Below are positions 11,671 through 22,505 of a DNA stretch of 64,000 nucleotides, in pieces; position 1 is the first letter of the stretch, and each line of letters starts with the position of its first letter. Origin of the DNA: Molanna angustata (taxonomy: Eukaryota; Arthropoda; Insecta; Trichoptera; Molannidae); the NCBI GenBank assembly GCA_963576475.1, contig OY754969.1, positions 26,488,958 to 26,552,957 of the forward strand. The letters are read 5' to 3'. The notes beneath the pieces are model-generated. The model saw only the letters and a list, made by a program, of their open reading frames with translations, made no database searches and was not told the DNA's origin. A program made the translations under genes and the position numbers.

Positions 11671-12146
11671 ACAGTTGGACGATTAACGGCAGTTATTTTT
11701 ATTTACAGTTGGACGATTAACGGTAGTTATTTTTATTTACAGTTAGACGATTAACGGGAGTTATTTTTATTTACAGTTGGACAAATAACGGCAGTTATTT
11801 TCATTTACAGTTGGACGATTAACGGGAGTTATTTTTATTTACAGTTGGACGAATAACGGGAGTTATTTTTATTTACAGTTGGACGATTAACGGGAGTTAT
11901 TTTTATTTACAGTTGGACGATTAACGGAAGTTATTTTTATTTACAGTTGGACGATTAACGGGAGCTATTTTTATTTACAGTTGGACGATTAACGGGAATT
12001 ATTTTTATTTACAGTTGGACGATTAACGGGAGTTATTTTTATTTACAGTTGGATGATTAACGAGAGTTATTTTTATTTACAGTTGGACGATTAATGGAAA
12101 TTATTTTTATTTACAGTTGGACGATTAACGGGAATTATTTTTATTA
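11671..12146. repeat. 34-bp minisatellite, fourteen units, each resembling a 3' splice site
   Basis: Unit starts run from 11671 to 12113 in 34-bp steps: ACAGTTGGACGATTAACGG, then (G/C)AGTTATTTTTATTT, then the next ACAG. On the plus strand every unit offers a TTAAC branch-like site, a T-rich tract and ACAG at suitable spacing. Units differ by one to three substitutions. Confidence 0.95.
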
Positions 12147-12229
12147 AATGTCGTCAATATTTTTTTATACCTCAACTTTCACATCTTATCATATTTTTTA
12201 TAATAAGTATTTTTTGCAATGTATATGTG

Positions 12230-12500
12230 AGGCACCGGCTTTGAATAGTGCTTCCACTATTTTTCTATTTTTGTTTTTGAGTGCCATGTGAGAGCCGGGT
12301 TATCGAAAATACAGCAGGCAACAATAACATCTCACAAAGTTCAGATATGAGGTTCATCATCCATTCTGAATGTAGTGCCTTTCTAGGTGAGACGTGACTG
12401 GTGTGTGGGTATACACGCATGTGTTGTCCTCCTTTTATGAGGTAATGCACCCCCGCACATCTGTCGCTGGTATGCCGTGATGATATAAATTAATAGAAAA
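12230..12500 (+). repeat. repeat R copy (LINE 3'-like, GCCGTGATG tail)
   Basis: GTGAGGCACCGGCTT to GGTATGCCGTGATGATA is shared almost throughout with 50,727-50,965 and partly with 49,982-50,085 and 22,130-22,260. The GCCGTGATGGTATG end resembles LINE X tails, so this may be a 3' UTR of a related LINE or a SINE that borrowed it. No ORF is conserved between copies. Confidence 0.6.
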
Positions 12501-12531
12501 TGCATATGTTTATTATAAAAAAGTAAATATT

Positions 12532-12650
12532 TTTCCAACTGTCGATTTGTTCAAGAGAATTTTTTTCTCTTAACATATCGATAAAGTATGAAGCCAAGAT
12601 ACGCGAGATTTGTATGCAGGGTCACACAAGAGTGCTTGCACCCTGGTAAA
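12532..12650 (-). mobile_element. family-2 element, 3' end fragment
   Basis: TCCAACTGTCGATTTGTTCA, then a hairpin with arms around GAGAATTTTTTTCTC and CATATCGA, match the complement of family-2 3' ends (compare 20,576-20,660). The rest of the element is absent. Confidence 0.65.
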
Positions 12651-12767
12651 GGGAAATAATAATGTTTCTTCTTACTGTGCATCTTTTTCTATCATTTTTA
12701 TTGCTTTTTATATATGTATATAAATTTAATTAAATAAAAAAATAATAATTGATATTGTTAATGACAT

Positions 12768-12965
12768 GCTGACCGTCGTGGTACATTTTGTGAGCCATTT
12801 GGCTTTTGTGGGGGCGTCTTGGGGTCGATCTGCAGCAGAGGAGAAATTAATTTTATATTCATTTCTCACGCAAATATTGCTTCTTTGGGCTGGAAACACT
12901 GGTAAGTTGGAAGAAATTGCCATACGGTAATAAACTCTCAACTTGTGCAAGGAAATGTTTATTAT
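12768..12965 (+). mobile_element. SINE family B copy
   Basis: The head starts GACCGTCGTGG and reaches a decayed T-loop (GGGGTCGATCTGCAGCAGAG). The body then follows: GAGAAATTAATTTTA, TTTCTCACGCAAATATTGCT, GGAAGAAATTGCCATACGG. The same order occurs in the 51,487 copy at higher quality. Ends in AATAAACTC-type tail. Confidence 0.7.
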
Positions 12966-12977
12966 TATTTTATACAA

Positions 12978-14559
12978 AAATTAATGACAATTTCATTTCT
13001 AAACTTTTATCTTAACGAATTTTTATGACTGAATTTAGATTAAGACAAGATTATGATCAAGTTTTGATTTATATATTTTTAAGATGTTATACGGAAATCG
13101 AGTAACAAATCGAAGAACTGTCTATTATTAGTTTGATAGTGTAAAATAATTTGTCTTAACAAAAAGTAACAATAAACTCTAATAAATCAATGATAGTAAA
13201 ATTATTATTGCGTATAGTGCGTGTTCTATTATTGCTTGAGTTTCAACGTGTAGGCAAAAATATTATCTTCTTGGGATGATTCTGAATCATCAAAATACCT
13301 AAACGTAATTACCAATCATCATTACAGGGAATGAATAATGATTGGCCAAGAATTTAATCATTATATTACAAGACCTAGCTAATTTCACGAATAGATCAAT
13401 GCGCTTGTACGTTTTTTAAATGTAATCACAATATTTCATTTTTCTATGTTTGAAATGTTTTAATAAAAAAACAATTCATTGAATAATATAATATTGGTAT
13501 TAATCAATTTACTGTAAATTTACTTTTCATGTATGATGCTAATATCATGTGGATATAACTTATTCACAAAACGATTGGATTATTTCAGGCATTTTAGATA
13601 GCATTATTTAGGAAAAATGGCAAAAATGTGGAGGCCTATTTTCGATCGGAATATTATGTTCGCTTGGTAAAGTTTCCCCTCCTTCCGGGCAAGCTTCACC
13701 CCTCCAAACCCCCCCCCCCCAAAGGTCCCGATTCGTGATTTTTTCAGTATTATAATTTATTAAATTTATTATTATCTTTTCCATGCTCAATTATGTAGAA
13801 CTAATTCCAGGAAGAATGCCACAATGCCATGAATATGCAATCATTAAAACACGTCATTCTCAACCGGGGTAGACATCATCAATGCAAAATATAGGTTTCG
13901 ATGAGAAATACTAAAGGTGATACACAATTCCTTCCATCTAATCTTCCTAATGTCCCATCCCTCTCATACCTATGTAATTGTGTGAGTGAGAAAGCTGCTG
14001 ACAGTTTATATTATTTTCTAGTTATTGCTATATCGATGCATAGCTTATTTTGGCTCTGTAATTGTATCATGTCCAAATTGAAATATCCAATATGTAAATG
14101 AGCTGTAAGCTTCCCTAAATAAAATAAAATAAAAAATCATACCGTATTGTGTTTGCGATGCTCTTTGAGTAACACATAAAAATATTTGATTTGATTTGTG
14201 AACCATGTGATTCATATTAATTACACCAACATAGTTAACTATTCTCTTCCTATGGTTCTAAAATAAAAATCACGTCAGAGATTAGATTTATGACAAGTAT
14301 TATGACGGACATTGGGACCTGGTTGATATGTTTTGTGTGAGCCCATATGTTTGTTGAGGTAATGATTGTGAGCGCAGAAAATTGAGATTGTGTACATATT
14401 TAGTGTGGAAAGGGAACAATCACTTGGTTCATAATTGCATATAATTGTCACTAAAAATTGTAAACTGCTAGCCCTAGAACAGGATTTCCTAGTTTGGCAG
14501 CAGTAATCTACTTATTATTGTCATTATAAATATGGTGTGATAAAAGGTAAATAAATTAA
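12978..14559. other. AT-rich DNA; contains a C-run and a possible LINE tail
   Basis: Mostly featureless. A run of ten or more C at about 13,710-13,720 lies in a locally GC-richer patch (13,625-13,740) with no convincing frame. Around 13,900-14,135 a stretch ends in three AAATA-type repeats after GCTTCCCTAAATAAAATAAA, which looks like the 3' UTR and tail of a LINE, but no ORF2 residue could be recognised. Confidence 0.35.
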
Positions 14560-15382
14560 GTAAATAAAATTTTTAAATAAAAATTTTGGTAACAAAAAAC
14601 TTTGTTTCTTCCACTTCACATTTATATTTGATGGAACGTTTTCGAACTGTACTAGTTCATCTTCAGCATCTGAAATGTGACTGATTCTATTGTGCGTGTT
14701 GTCATCTTCCATTGGCGAGTGTGGGCGGGTTGAGTATGGCGGGGATAATTAACTGGTGGGGGTGAGCGGTAGCGAGCGGTGTAGGTTTGTGTTTCGTTTG
14801 GTTCTTAATAATATTCAATATTGGTGAATTTACTGGAGGAATCTGAATATTTATTAAATTGGGGTTATTTTTTCTTTTATTTATTTCCAGGGCTTCTAAA
14901 ATATCGAGTTTTTTCCCTTTCTTTTCAATATGGAGTACTTCGACATCTTTTATATTAAATTTGTGTCCGTTATCTCTGCAATGCTCTGCCATTTCTGAGT
15001 TTGAGGTGATGTTCTTAATTGCTTTTTTATGCTCATCTACCCTGTCTTTAATTCTTCTCCCGCTTTGTCCTATGTAAAAAATATCACAATCCTCACAGTT
15101 AACTTTATATACTCCGCTATGTGTTTTATGTGTTTTTTAATACTATTGTTGGTGTAAAGTGCCGGTTTAAATGGTTTGTTTTTACATTTGTTGATGATTT
15201 CTTCTGTTACTTTTCCTACGTATAATATTCTTCTCCATGGTTTATCCTGTATTTTTGAATCTTCTTTCTTGTGTCCTTTTTTGTAAATATATGTTTGTAG
15301 AAGGTGTTGTGTTTCTTTTTTCTTTATCATTCTTCTGATTGTTTTCTCGTGGTATCCATTATTTTTTGCTATGTTGAAATTG
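14560..15382 (-). pseudogene. Penelope-like element, C-terminal end with GIY-YIG endonuclease
   Basis: Two overlapping minus-strand frames join into one protein tail. The first (15,382 to about 15,120) reads YHEKTIRRMIKK, then ILYVGKVTEEIINKC and FKPALYTNNSIKKHIKH, which is the linker after the reverse transcriptase in Penelope-like retroelements. The second (about 15,118-14,702) reads SGVYKVNCEDCDIFYIGQ, then SGRRIKDRVDEH and MAEHCRDNGHKF. This is a GIY-YIG domain: GVY and YIG strands, the conserved arginine in GR..., and the glutamate of DEH. A single frameshift at an A-rich run near 15,120 separates them. The reverse transcriptase core is missing. After the stop a 3' stretch to about 14,560 (CTGAAGATGAACTAG...GTTCGAAAACG on the minus strand) resembles Penelope-like 3' regions. 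Dead, 5'-truncated copy. Confidence 0.8.
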
Positions 15383-15624
15383 ATAAATATTATGGGTGAA
15401 AAATGAGATCAGGTATATAGCGAATACTGACGACTTAATGGTGTCATTTGTCTTTTTACCGGTAGGTACTAAATTTTAAAGTTAAGTTAAATTTAGTTAA
15501 TTAAAATAGGCAAATCTAAAAAAACTGCAAATAAACAAAACTATAAAAGATATACAGAGGATTACTTACAGACGTAAATAACGTCAGCTGAGGTTTATGA
15601 CTAAATAAAAATTTCAAATGTCTT

Positions 15625-16616
15625 ATCCAACTGTCGATTCGTTCATGAGAATTCAATTCTCTGAATGAATTGACATTATTAAGCCAAGGTGCGTGTACGA
15701 AGGAAAATTTTGTATGGCGTAGTGGACTTTTTGCATGCTAATAACACCAACTAGAGGCCTCGCAGCATATGTGTTCCCATACATGGATTTACTCAGAATT
15801 CGGAGTAGAACATTTTATGTGAGTTTTGTGTGTGTGTCTGTGTGTGTGAGTGTGTGGGTGTGTCTGTGTGTCCGTCCCCCCTTATAACTTTTGATCCGCT
15901 CAATTTACAGAGCCCAATTTTTAATAATATATAGACAGTTATAGGCTTACAAAACTATAACTACTCAGAATTGTGAATTTTTGTTTCAGTCAGGGGTTAT
16001 CAACTTTTGAAATTTTGATTTATTTTTCCATATAACTCAGAAACCATAAAAGCTAGAACGCTGAAATTTTATATAAACATAGACAAATATTAAATCTAAA
16101 ATTGCTTTTTTTTAAATTCCAGGGTTTCTCAAACATTTTTTATTAAGAAAAATATTTTAATTATGATAAATTTAAGAGTTCAACTACCTTTATTTCCAAT
16201 TTTTTTAAAAATATCAAAAAAAGCCGAAACACCAAAAATACTAACATTGTATCAGCACATCTCAAATTTTTTTTAATAATATTTATTAAAATTCAATTTA
16301 GTGACGACATTGCTTCATACATTTGTATGGCAATCGCCTACACACAATATCTAAGAAAACTTTATTGTTTGATACTAATCTCCAAACATACATACAAACC
16401 ATCATGCTGTTTTCATATTCTGGGTAGGATCAAAGGACTGACCTCCATACTATCCTATCTTGACATACATACATAGGTATAAGTGTTGTATAGAAAATCA
16501 AATATCTTAAAATATTAAATAATTTGTATTTATGGGATTATAGTTTGGTACTTATTCTTCAACTATACATACTATCGCTATGGACAGTTGGATCTCATGT
16601 GTTACATGCAACTAGT
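15625..16616 (-). mobile_element. family-2 element, full-length minus copy
   Basis: Begins (plus strand) ATCCAACTGTCGATTCGTTC with the 3' hairpin, and ends GTTACATGCAACTAGT, the complement of the family 5' terminus. It matches the copy at 9,891 over nearly all its length, including the embedded LINE tail (16,390-16,475), but has only a short GT repeat (15,825-15,870). Confidence 0.8.
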
Positions 16617-16917
16617 TTATATATAAAAGCAGTAAACCAACGAAATAAGTGTTAATTTAAATTAACAATTCTTGAATTGCTAAGAAACAAAACATATTAA
16701 AAAATATTAATAATTGTAAATTATTTGGAATTAAAAAAGTGCAGAGGAATGACAAATATTAAATATATTGAAAACTCAATGTGTAATTCGCGAGAATATA
16801 AAAAAAATCCTATTATCTATTATCTTTTTGGGTAAATCTACCTGTATCTTTTTTTAATTACACAAGATTTTCTTTTACACAGTACATCAATAATATTTGT
16901 CAATAATTTCTTTCTAA

Positions 16918-17177
16918 GGCCTACTACCCACGTAAACCGCACGTCATGCGCACGCTTTCGTCAATTGACGAATGCTTGCATCTTGCATTGTCTTGCATAG
17001 AATCAATCAAAACTGTGTCCACGCTGCTGCACGTCCCGCATGACGAATACATGACGTGCGGCTGTCGCGACGTTGCCGCTCCGTGGATACATTTTTGATT
17101 GTTTCTATGCAAGATGCAAGCATTCGTCAATTGATGAAAGCGTGCGTATGACGTGCGGTTTACGTGGACAGTGTGCC
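16918..17177. mobile_element. PIF/Harbinger-like MITE, 260 bp, TAA target duplication
   Basis: The arms pair over about 75 bp: the left CCACGTAAACCGCACGTCAT and on is matched by the right ...GACGTGCGGTTTACGTGG, with GCATTCGTCAATTG-type blocks further in. The element begins GGC and ends GCC, and TAA occurs directly on both sides (16,915-16,917 and 17,178-17,180). A 3-bp TWA duplication is the hallmark of PIF/Harbinger. No transposase. GC-richer than its surroundings. Confidence 0.75.
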
Positions 17178-17180
17178 TAA

Positions 17181-18934
17181 CTTTAACGACCAGGCCTTTG
17201 TACTCCTATATTGGAAAATTAATTACCAGGTAGAACAAGCAGACACTCAAATCTATTTCATATTCCACACTGTAGCACTAATCACAGAATGAATTCATGC
17301 TTCCCGCGCATTTGTAAGCAGTATAAATAACCCAAGGTTTTATGACATTGATGTACTCAACAGCACATATCCGCAATATCGCAGGAGTATATCAGCATTG
17401 ACACAGTGATACGAGGCATGGAATACCAATCCCCTTTATTCCCTCCCCACTCCCCACGATTCCTACATACCCCATTATCTATATCCCTAATTTTTAATTA
17501 CGTGTTTTGTTTATATTCTTTGTTTTTTTCAAGTTCAATAAAAACTAATTTTAATTTAGTTTTTAACTCACTCCACTGTAACTATATGTGTTTAAACTAA
17601 CTTATCTTTTTTTTTATATTACTATTTTGGCAAATAACTTACTATTTGCAATTGTGTATCATGGTTTATAAATTGCTAATGATTACCCTAAATAAATTTA
17701 ATTTAATTAAAATTGTGTAGACTTGCATGTTTTTTTTAAAGCTACGTCTTTAATGTATATAATTAACTTTTTATAATATAGACTACGCGGGCGGCGTTTA
17801 GAATTTACTGAGAAATAATTAATTAAAAAAAGTAATTGTAAAATTAAACAAAACATACTTACTGACTGTTTTACTATGGGATCAAACCCAAATCAAATGA
17901 TTTCATGGAAATTCATTCAAGTTTCTAAATAGGGATAAAAATAAACAAAAAATGAACATACCTATCCAAAAATCGATTGGGTTACTTAGGCAGCAATGGG
18001 ATATTTTCACAAAAAAAGCTAATAAAAACTTTCCTATGCCTACATTGAGTAATTCATTGATGAAGTGCCTGCATCACATCAAATTTACGAAAAAATCCTG
18101 GTTTTGTTACGAAAGATTTCGGGTTTGTTGTTACTGACGTATCTGACGAAGGGTATCGTCAACCGTCACGTAATGACAAACAGCCGTAAGACAAAAAATC
18201 CGGCGGAGTTCATCAAATCAGCGTATTAAACAGGTTTGACAATATATTCCTGATCCCTCTGTGTATGTACATCAGAGTGAGTGACTCCAGCCATTCTTGT
18301 ATGTGGACTGAAGAGCGTCCAATTCGAATATTCGGCATTCGAATTGTTCGTCCATTTATAAAATATTTATTTACCAAATGTTTCGTTAAATACTCGAATA
18401 ATACGGATATTTTGATATGAATTTGTTGTAACTCAGTTTTGCGTCCTAACATTTCATTAACCTTAGGTACTCTGTCACTCGAATCCGATCCAAACTTTCG
18501 TTTAGAACTTACCTATCTGCCACCTGCGTAGGTTCATTCAAATTATCTAAGACGAAAACATACCCACCTATCGCATTATTCTCCGTTACAAAGGTAGGTT
18601 CTTAGCGAAAAAAATTAATTGGAATCGGTTTAGACGGCCGCAGCTAGAAAATTAATCGAGAATTTTTACGATCATTTTTTTAGGCAAAACGTTGGTATAA
18701 TAATGTCGAAATAACTTTCATATTTTTGTTTTGTTTTATAATTTTTAAATGCATTTTGTGTATTTATATTAATAATATATTTATTTTTTGTGTATTTCAT
18801 TATTTTTTTCTGGTACCTATATTTTGAGTGGATATTTAAATTACTATATTTTCAAATTTTCATTTTAAATGTAAAATTAGCGAGATGAGGAAACGGTCAG
18901 TTCCAAAACCGACCGTTTAAATATATATAAAATA
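17181..18934. other. AT-rich DNA; possible LINE tail at 17,406-17,705
   Basis: The stretch 17,406-17,705 ends in ATTACCCTAAATAAATTTAA, a tail style typical of insect LINE 3' ends, but no ORF2 residues are recognisable. Nothing else could be supported; 18,300-18,460 is rich in ATTCGAA-type palindromes. Confidence 0.35.
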
Positions 18935-19094
18935 GCTCCCCTAGACAACGTGTTATTTTTCTCAAAAAAAGAAACAAGAAAAGGTAATTCAATGTATGGA
19001 AGTGACAGTAGTCACGTGACAACTGTCACTTCCACACATTGAGTTATCTTTTATTGTTTCTTGAGTAAAATGACACGTTGTTTAGGGGGGCAGA
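18935..19094. mobile_element. foldback MITE, 160 bp, probable TA target duplication
   Basis: Almost the whole element is a hairpin: CTCCCCTAGACAACGTGT at the left pairs with ACACGTTGTTTAGGGGGG at the right, and pairing continues to GGAAGTGACAGT / AACTGTCACTTCC near the middle. TA lies at both borders (18,933 and 19,095), which suggests a Tc1/mariner-type MITE. Confidence 0.7.
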
Positions 19095-19547
19095 TATGAT
19101 GAATTTTAAGAAACAATTAATTTGAGTAAATTTTGGATGAAAAAATTACCTGCGCCTTTTAAATATACGAAATTTATTTTCGAATAATTTGCTAATTTCG
19201 TGGTTCGATATTCGAATAGTGTAAAATTTCGAATATTTAAAAGCTCTAATATGGAGGCAGGAAGCCACCGACACCGGCTATGTTGGCACACGGTACTTAT
19301 GTACGTATAACTTGTAGGGTAATAATCGTTCCAAGAATGACCGAAACCCGTTATTTTCTCGCAGTACGGAAGCCCAACATCTCTCGCCGTATACGGATAT
19401 TTTACCTCATCATTATTAAATTAATTATACGACATACCGTCCAAATATTACCTTTTTGAGTTTTTCTCTTTCAAGATGCAGTATTCTGGTGATTACATTT
19501 TATTAATTTCAATATTTTGATGCAATTCCTTTATGTATTGTAATAAG
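19095..19547. other. AT-rich DNA, nothing recognised
   Basis: ATTCGAATA-type palindromes (19,185-19,245) echo those at 18,300-18,460 on the other side of the MITE, so the MITE may have split an older repeat. Confidence 0.35.
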
Positions 19548-19708
19548 ATGGGTGGTGGCAGAGCGTTTAGGGCACTGGGTTTGTAATCTAGTGGTCGCGA
19601 GTTCAAATCCTACCACGATTTCATTTACATATAGCACAAGCATTATGGTTTATTTATGGAACATATGGGGATGTATATGTACTTGTTACAAGGACAGATT
19701 CATTTAAA
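19548..19708 (+). mobile_element. SINE family C copy
   Basis: GGGTGGTGGCAGAGCG and GTGGTCGCGAGTTCAAATCC match the tRNA-like head at 3,339, with mutated acceptor (GTGGCAG against CTACCAC). The body continues to GGACAGATTCATTTAAAAAA. It abuts the family-1 element at 19,715. Confidence 0.7.
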
Positions 19709-19714
19709 AAAGTA

Positions 19715-19947
19715 AGTGGGTTGTGGCCAACACTAAACTATCCACACCATAGTAAGCGTTCATTTTTTCTTCTTGAAATGTTGACAATCTCTAAATGCAT
19801 TTTTATGAAGTACATTTCTATTAGATTCTTAAACAAATATAAGATTCCCAGAGGACAAAAGTTTTCACAATACACCATACACACAAAAACATTGTCACGA
19901 AACTCATAGTATGTATTTTCTACATGATACCTGTTGAGAAATTTTAA
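19715..19947 (+). mobile_element. family-1 element with a large internal deletion
   Basis: Starts AGTGGGTTGTGGCCAACACT followed by ACTATCCACACCATAG, the 5' terminus seen again at 29,273. It then jumps after GTTGACAATCT to the 3' region (CACGAAACTCATAGTATG, CATGATACCTGTTGAGAAAT). The terminal hairpin is not preserved. It defines the family's 5' end independently. Confidence 0.7.
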
Positions 19948-19974
19948 GTAAAATTGCATTACTAGAAAGATGAG

Positions 19975-20070
19975 TATGCATGAGACAGTGTATCAATGTT
20001 GATGAGGCGATGTATGTGTCAAGATAGAAGAATGCGGTGTTCGGTTCTCACTGCCTATCCCTTGAGGAAG
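19975..20070 (+). pseudogene. LINE X ORF2 C-terminal fragment
   Basis: A frame reads CINVDEAMYVSR and, after a slip, the equivalent of VFGSHCLSL. This parallels the MDVNEARNVCQ...WRSVLSAYP ending at 8,440-8,520. Heavily mutated. Confidence 0.45.
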
Positions 20071-20189
20071 ATAGAAGTGGAGATAGGTCTCTATAGACAA
20101 ATGTACAAAATACACTTGTCTATAGACTCATACAATATTAATATGAAGTTGATCACTCATTTTTCCCTTACAGAAGCTATTTTACTTAT

Positions 20190-20570
20190 AGTATTGTTGG
20201 CTTAATAAATATCATATATATATTTATAAGGTTTCCGGAATATTACAAATGTCAAGACTTTCATCTTATTCATATAATTTGAACATAAAAAAATCGGGTT
20301 TAAGAAAAAATACCCTAAACCAAGTTTCTATAGACGATTTCGTCATTTTAAACCCTCTTTAACGAAATAATATCACTGTCACCCTGTTAACGTATAGATT
20401 TATATATTTTTAAATTTATTTCCATAATACCTACATCAAATTAATAGGTACAATAAATTAAATTTAAATATAACAATGGAATTTACTGCCTCACTAGGCG
20501 AAGCCTGTTCTGAGGATGCTAACTATAATTACGCAATACATTTTTACTAAATAAATTCTCAATAAACAAG
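20190..20570 (-). mobile_element. LINE 3' UTR-like remnant
   Basis: On the minus strand CCTCAGAACAGGCTTCGCCT followed by AGTGAGGCAG resembles the 3' UTR of the LINE at 56,500 (TTCAGAACAGGTTTTTAACC then TAGTGAAGCAG) and of the tail at 51,231-51,370. It ends in an ATAAATTTAAAAATA tail. No coding part. Confidence 0.45.
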
Positions 20571-20575
20571 ATATT

Positions 20576-21488
20576 ATCCAACTGTCGAATTGTTCAGGAG
20601 AACTTTGTTCTCTTAACATATCGACAATGTTTCAAGCCAGGATATGCGAGAATTGTATGCAGAGGTCTACTTTTTTCACGGCTTTTCCAACTTTGAAGTC
20701 AAAAAACACCAACTTAGAGGCTTCGCAGCATATATGTTCTATATACGGATTTACTCAGAATTTGGAGTAGAATATTTCGTGTGTCTGTCTGTGTGTCCAT
20801 CCCCCCCTTATAACTTTTGATCCGCTCAATTTACAGAGCCCAAGTTATCAACTTTTGAATTTTTACTTTATTTTTCCATATATCTCAGAAACCATAAAAG
20901 CTAGAATACTGAAAATTGGTACAAATATAGACAAATACAAAATCTCAAATTTGTTTTTTTTTTAAATTCCAGGGTTTCTCAAACATTTTTTATTAAGAAA
21001 AATATTTTTTTTATGATAAATTTATGAGTTTAACTGCCTATATTTCCAAATTTAAAAATATCGAAAAAAGCAGAAACACCCCAACTAGATAATTTAATTT
21101 TCTATAGAAAAAATTAACATTATAGTAGTATATCTTAAATTTTTTTTAATAATTTTTATAAAAATGAATTAAGTGATGACATCGCTTCATACAATTTGTA
21201 TGACAGTCGCCTATACACAATGTCTATGAAGACAATAGTTTGATACTTAATCTCCAAACATACATACATACCATCATGCTGTTTTCATATTCTGGGTAGG
21301 ATCAAAGGACTGACCTCCATACTATCCTATCTTGACATACATACATAGGTACATGTGTTGCATAGAAAATCAAATATCTAAAAATATTAAATAATTTGTA
21401 TTTATGGGATTATAGTTTGGTACTTATTCTTCAACTATACATACTATCGCTATCGACAGTTGGATCTCATGTGTTACATGCAACTAGT
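20576..21488 (-). mobile_element. family-2 element in the left arm
   Basis: Terminal hairpin (GTCGAATTGTTCAGGAGAAC / GTTCTCTTAACATATCGAC) next to ATCCAACTG at the left, and GCAACTAGT at the right. Shares the LINE X tail segment at 21,265-21,345. Counterparts: 59,638-60,550 and 61,722-62,634 in opposite orientation. Confidence 0.85.
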
Positions 21489-21656
21489 AAAAGTATAAAA
21501 AAGTATAAAAGTATGAATGACTAAACTCATAAAAAGCATGTTAGTGTATTTGTGAAGGTGTATTTGGATGAGTGGACGATGTGGTGATGATATGTGTAAA
21601 AATTTTCACTCAGAAAGAGATCTTTTCTAACGTCCACATACATCCAGAATAAACTT

Positions 21657-21735
21657 CAATTCTCTCTCTAACTCTTCTCTCCCTCTCTCTCTGATTCTTC
21701 TCTCCCTCTCTCTCTAACTCTTCTCTCCCTCTCCG
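21657..21735. repeat. 26-bp CT-rich minisatellite, three units
   Basis: Units of the form TCTCTCTAACTCTTCTCTCC repeat three times with TAAC/TGAT variation. Complementary copies occur at 59,391-59,468 and 61,476-61,552. Confidence 0.85.
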
Positions 21736-21844
21736 AATCAAACAAATTGTCTTATGATATAGTAGAAAATAACATTAAATCGTAGTCTTGAATGTAGGCG
21801 GTTTGCACGAATCAAGAAAAAAATTCATTCGATTAAGATGATTG

Positions 21845-22070
21845 CTTATTAAGATTATTGAGAACGCCTGGAGAAGGAAATATACAAAAGAGTTGAGCAA
21901 GAAAAGCATGGTATGATCGTGTAAATACCGTTATGAAAAACCACGTACAAAAGAAAAAAACATGTTTGTTTATGAGGTGCTGGATGCGTATCAAGATAGA
22001 AAATTGTACATTTCATTATATCTGCCTACCCCGCGAGGAACATGGCGTGATGGTATGTATGTATGAATAA
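21845..22070 (+). pseudogene. LINE X ORF2 3' end in the left arm
   Basis: Broken frames give RKAWYDRVN (equivalent to RKSWHDHIN at 8,360), then MRCWMRIK and the nucleotide tail CTGCCTACCCCGCGAGGAAC followed by ATGGCGTGATGGTATGTATG. The ATGT microsatellite is the usual tail of this LINE. No intact ORF. Confidence 0.6.
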
Positions 22071-22129
22071 CCCCAGAGAAAAATGAGTGCAGATTTCTTC
22101 AAAATAAAACAAATGTTTTCGGTTGTCCT

Positions 22130-22260
22130 AAATAGCCGAGTAATCGAAAACACATCTCACATGGTTCAGCAATGAGGAGGCGATATAACATCTCACATGG
22201 TTCAGCAATGAGGTTCAAAATGCATTCTGAATATTGGTGACGGATGACGGATAGTTTCTA
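22130..22260 (+). repeat. repeat R fragment with internal 50-bp duplication
   Basis: AGCCGAGTAATCGAAAACAC to TGCATTCTGAATATTGG is homologous to 12,290-12,385. The segment ATCTCACATGGTTCAGCAAT followed by GAGG occurs twice in a row here. Confidence 0.6.
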
Positions 22261-22505
22261 ACTGTAGGCCTTGTTCTCGAACAATGTGAGTGTGAGGTCT
22301 TGTCTTATCAAATCTCATCATGGAGCAAAATGGTGAAGATTGATTGACGAGTCTGGGCTGGTTAATATTGTGGATAAGCTAACGATAAGACCCTTGTATA
22401 CTCTGGGTATACGTATGTACACAAAAATGCACACAAAATTACCTTCTAATGTATGAAACACGAAAAAAATTGTATATCACCTAATATATGATAAACAACA
22501 TTTTT

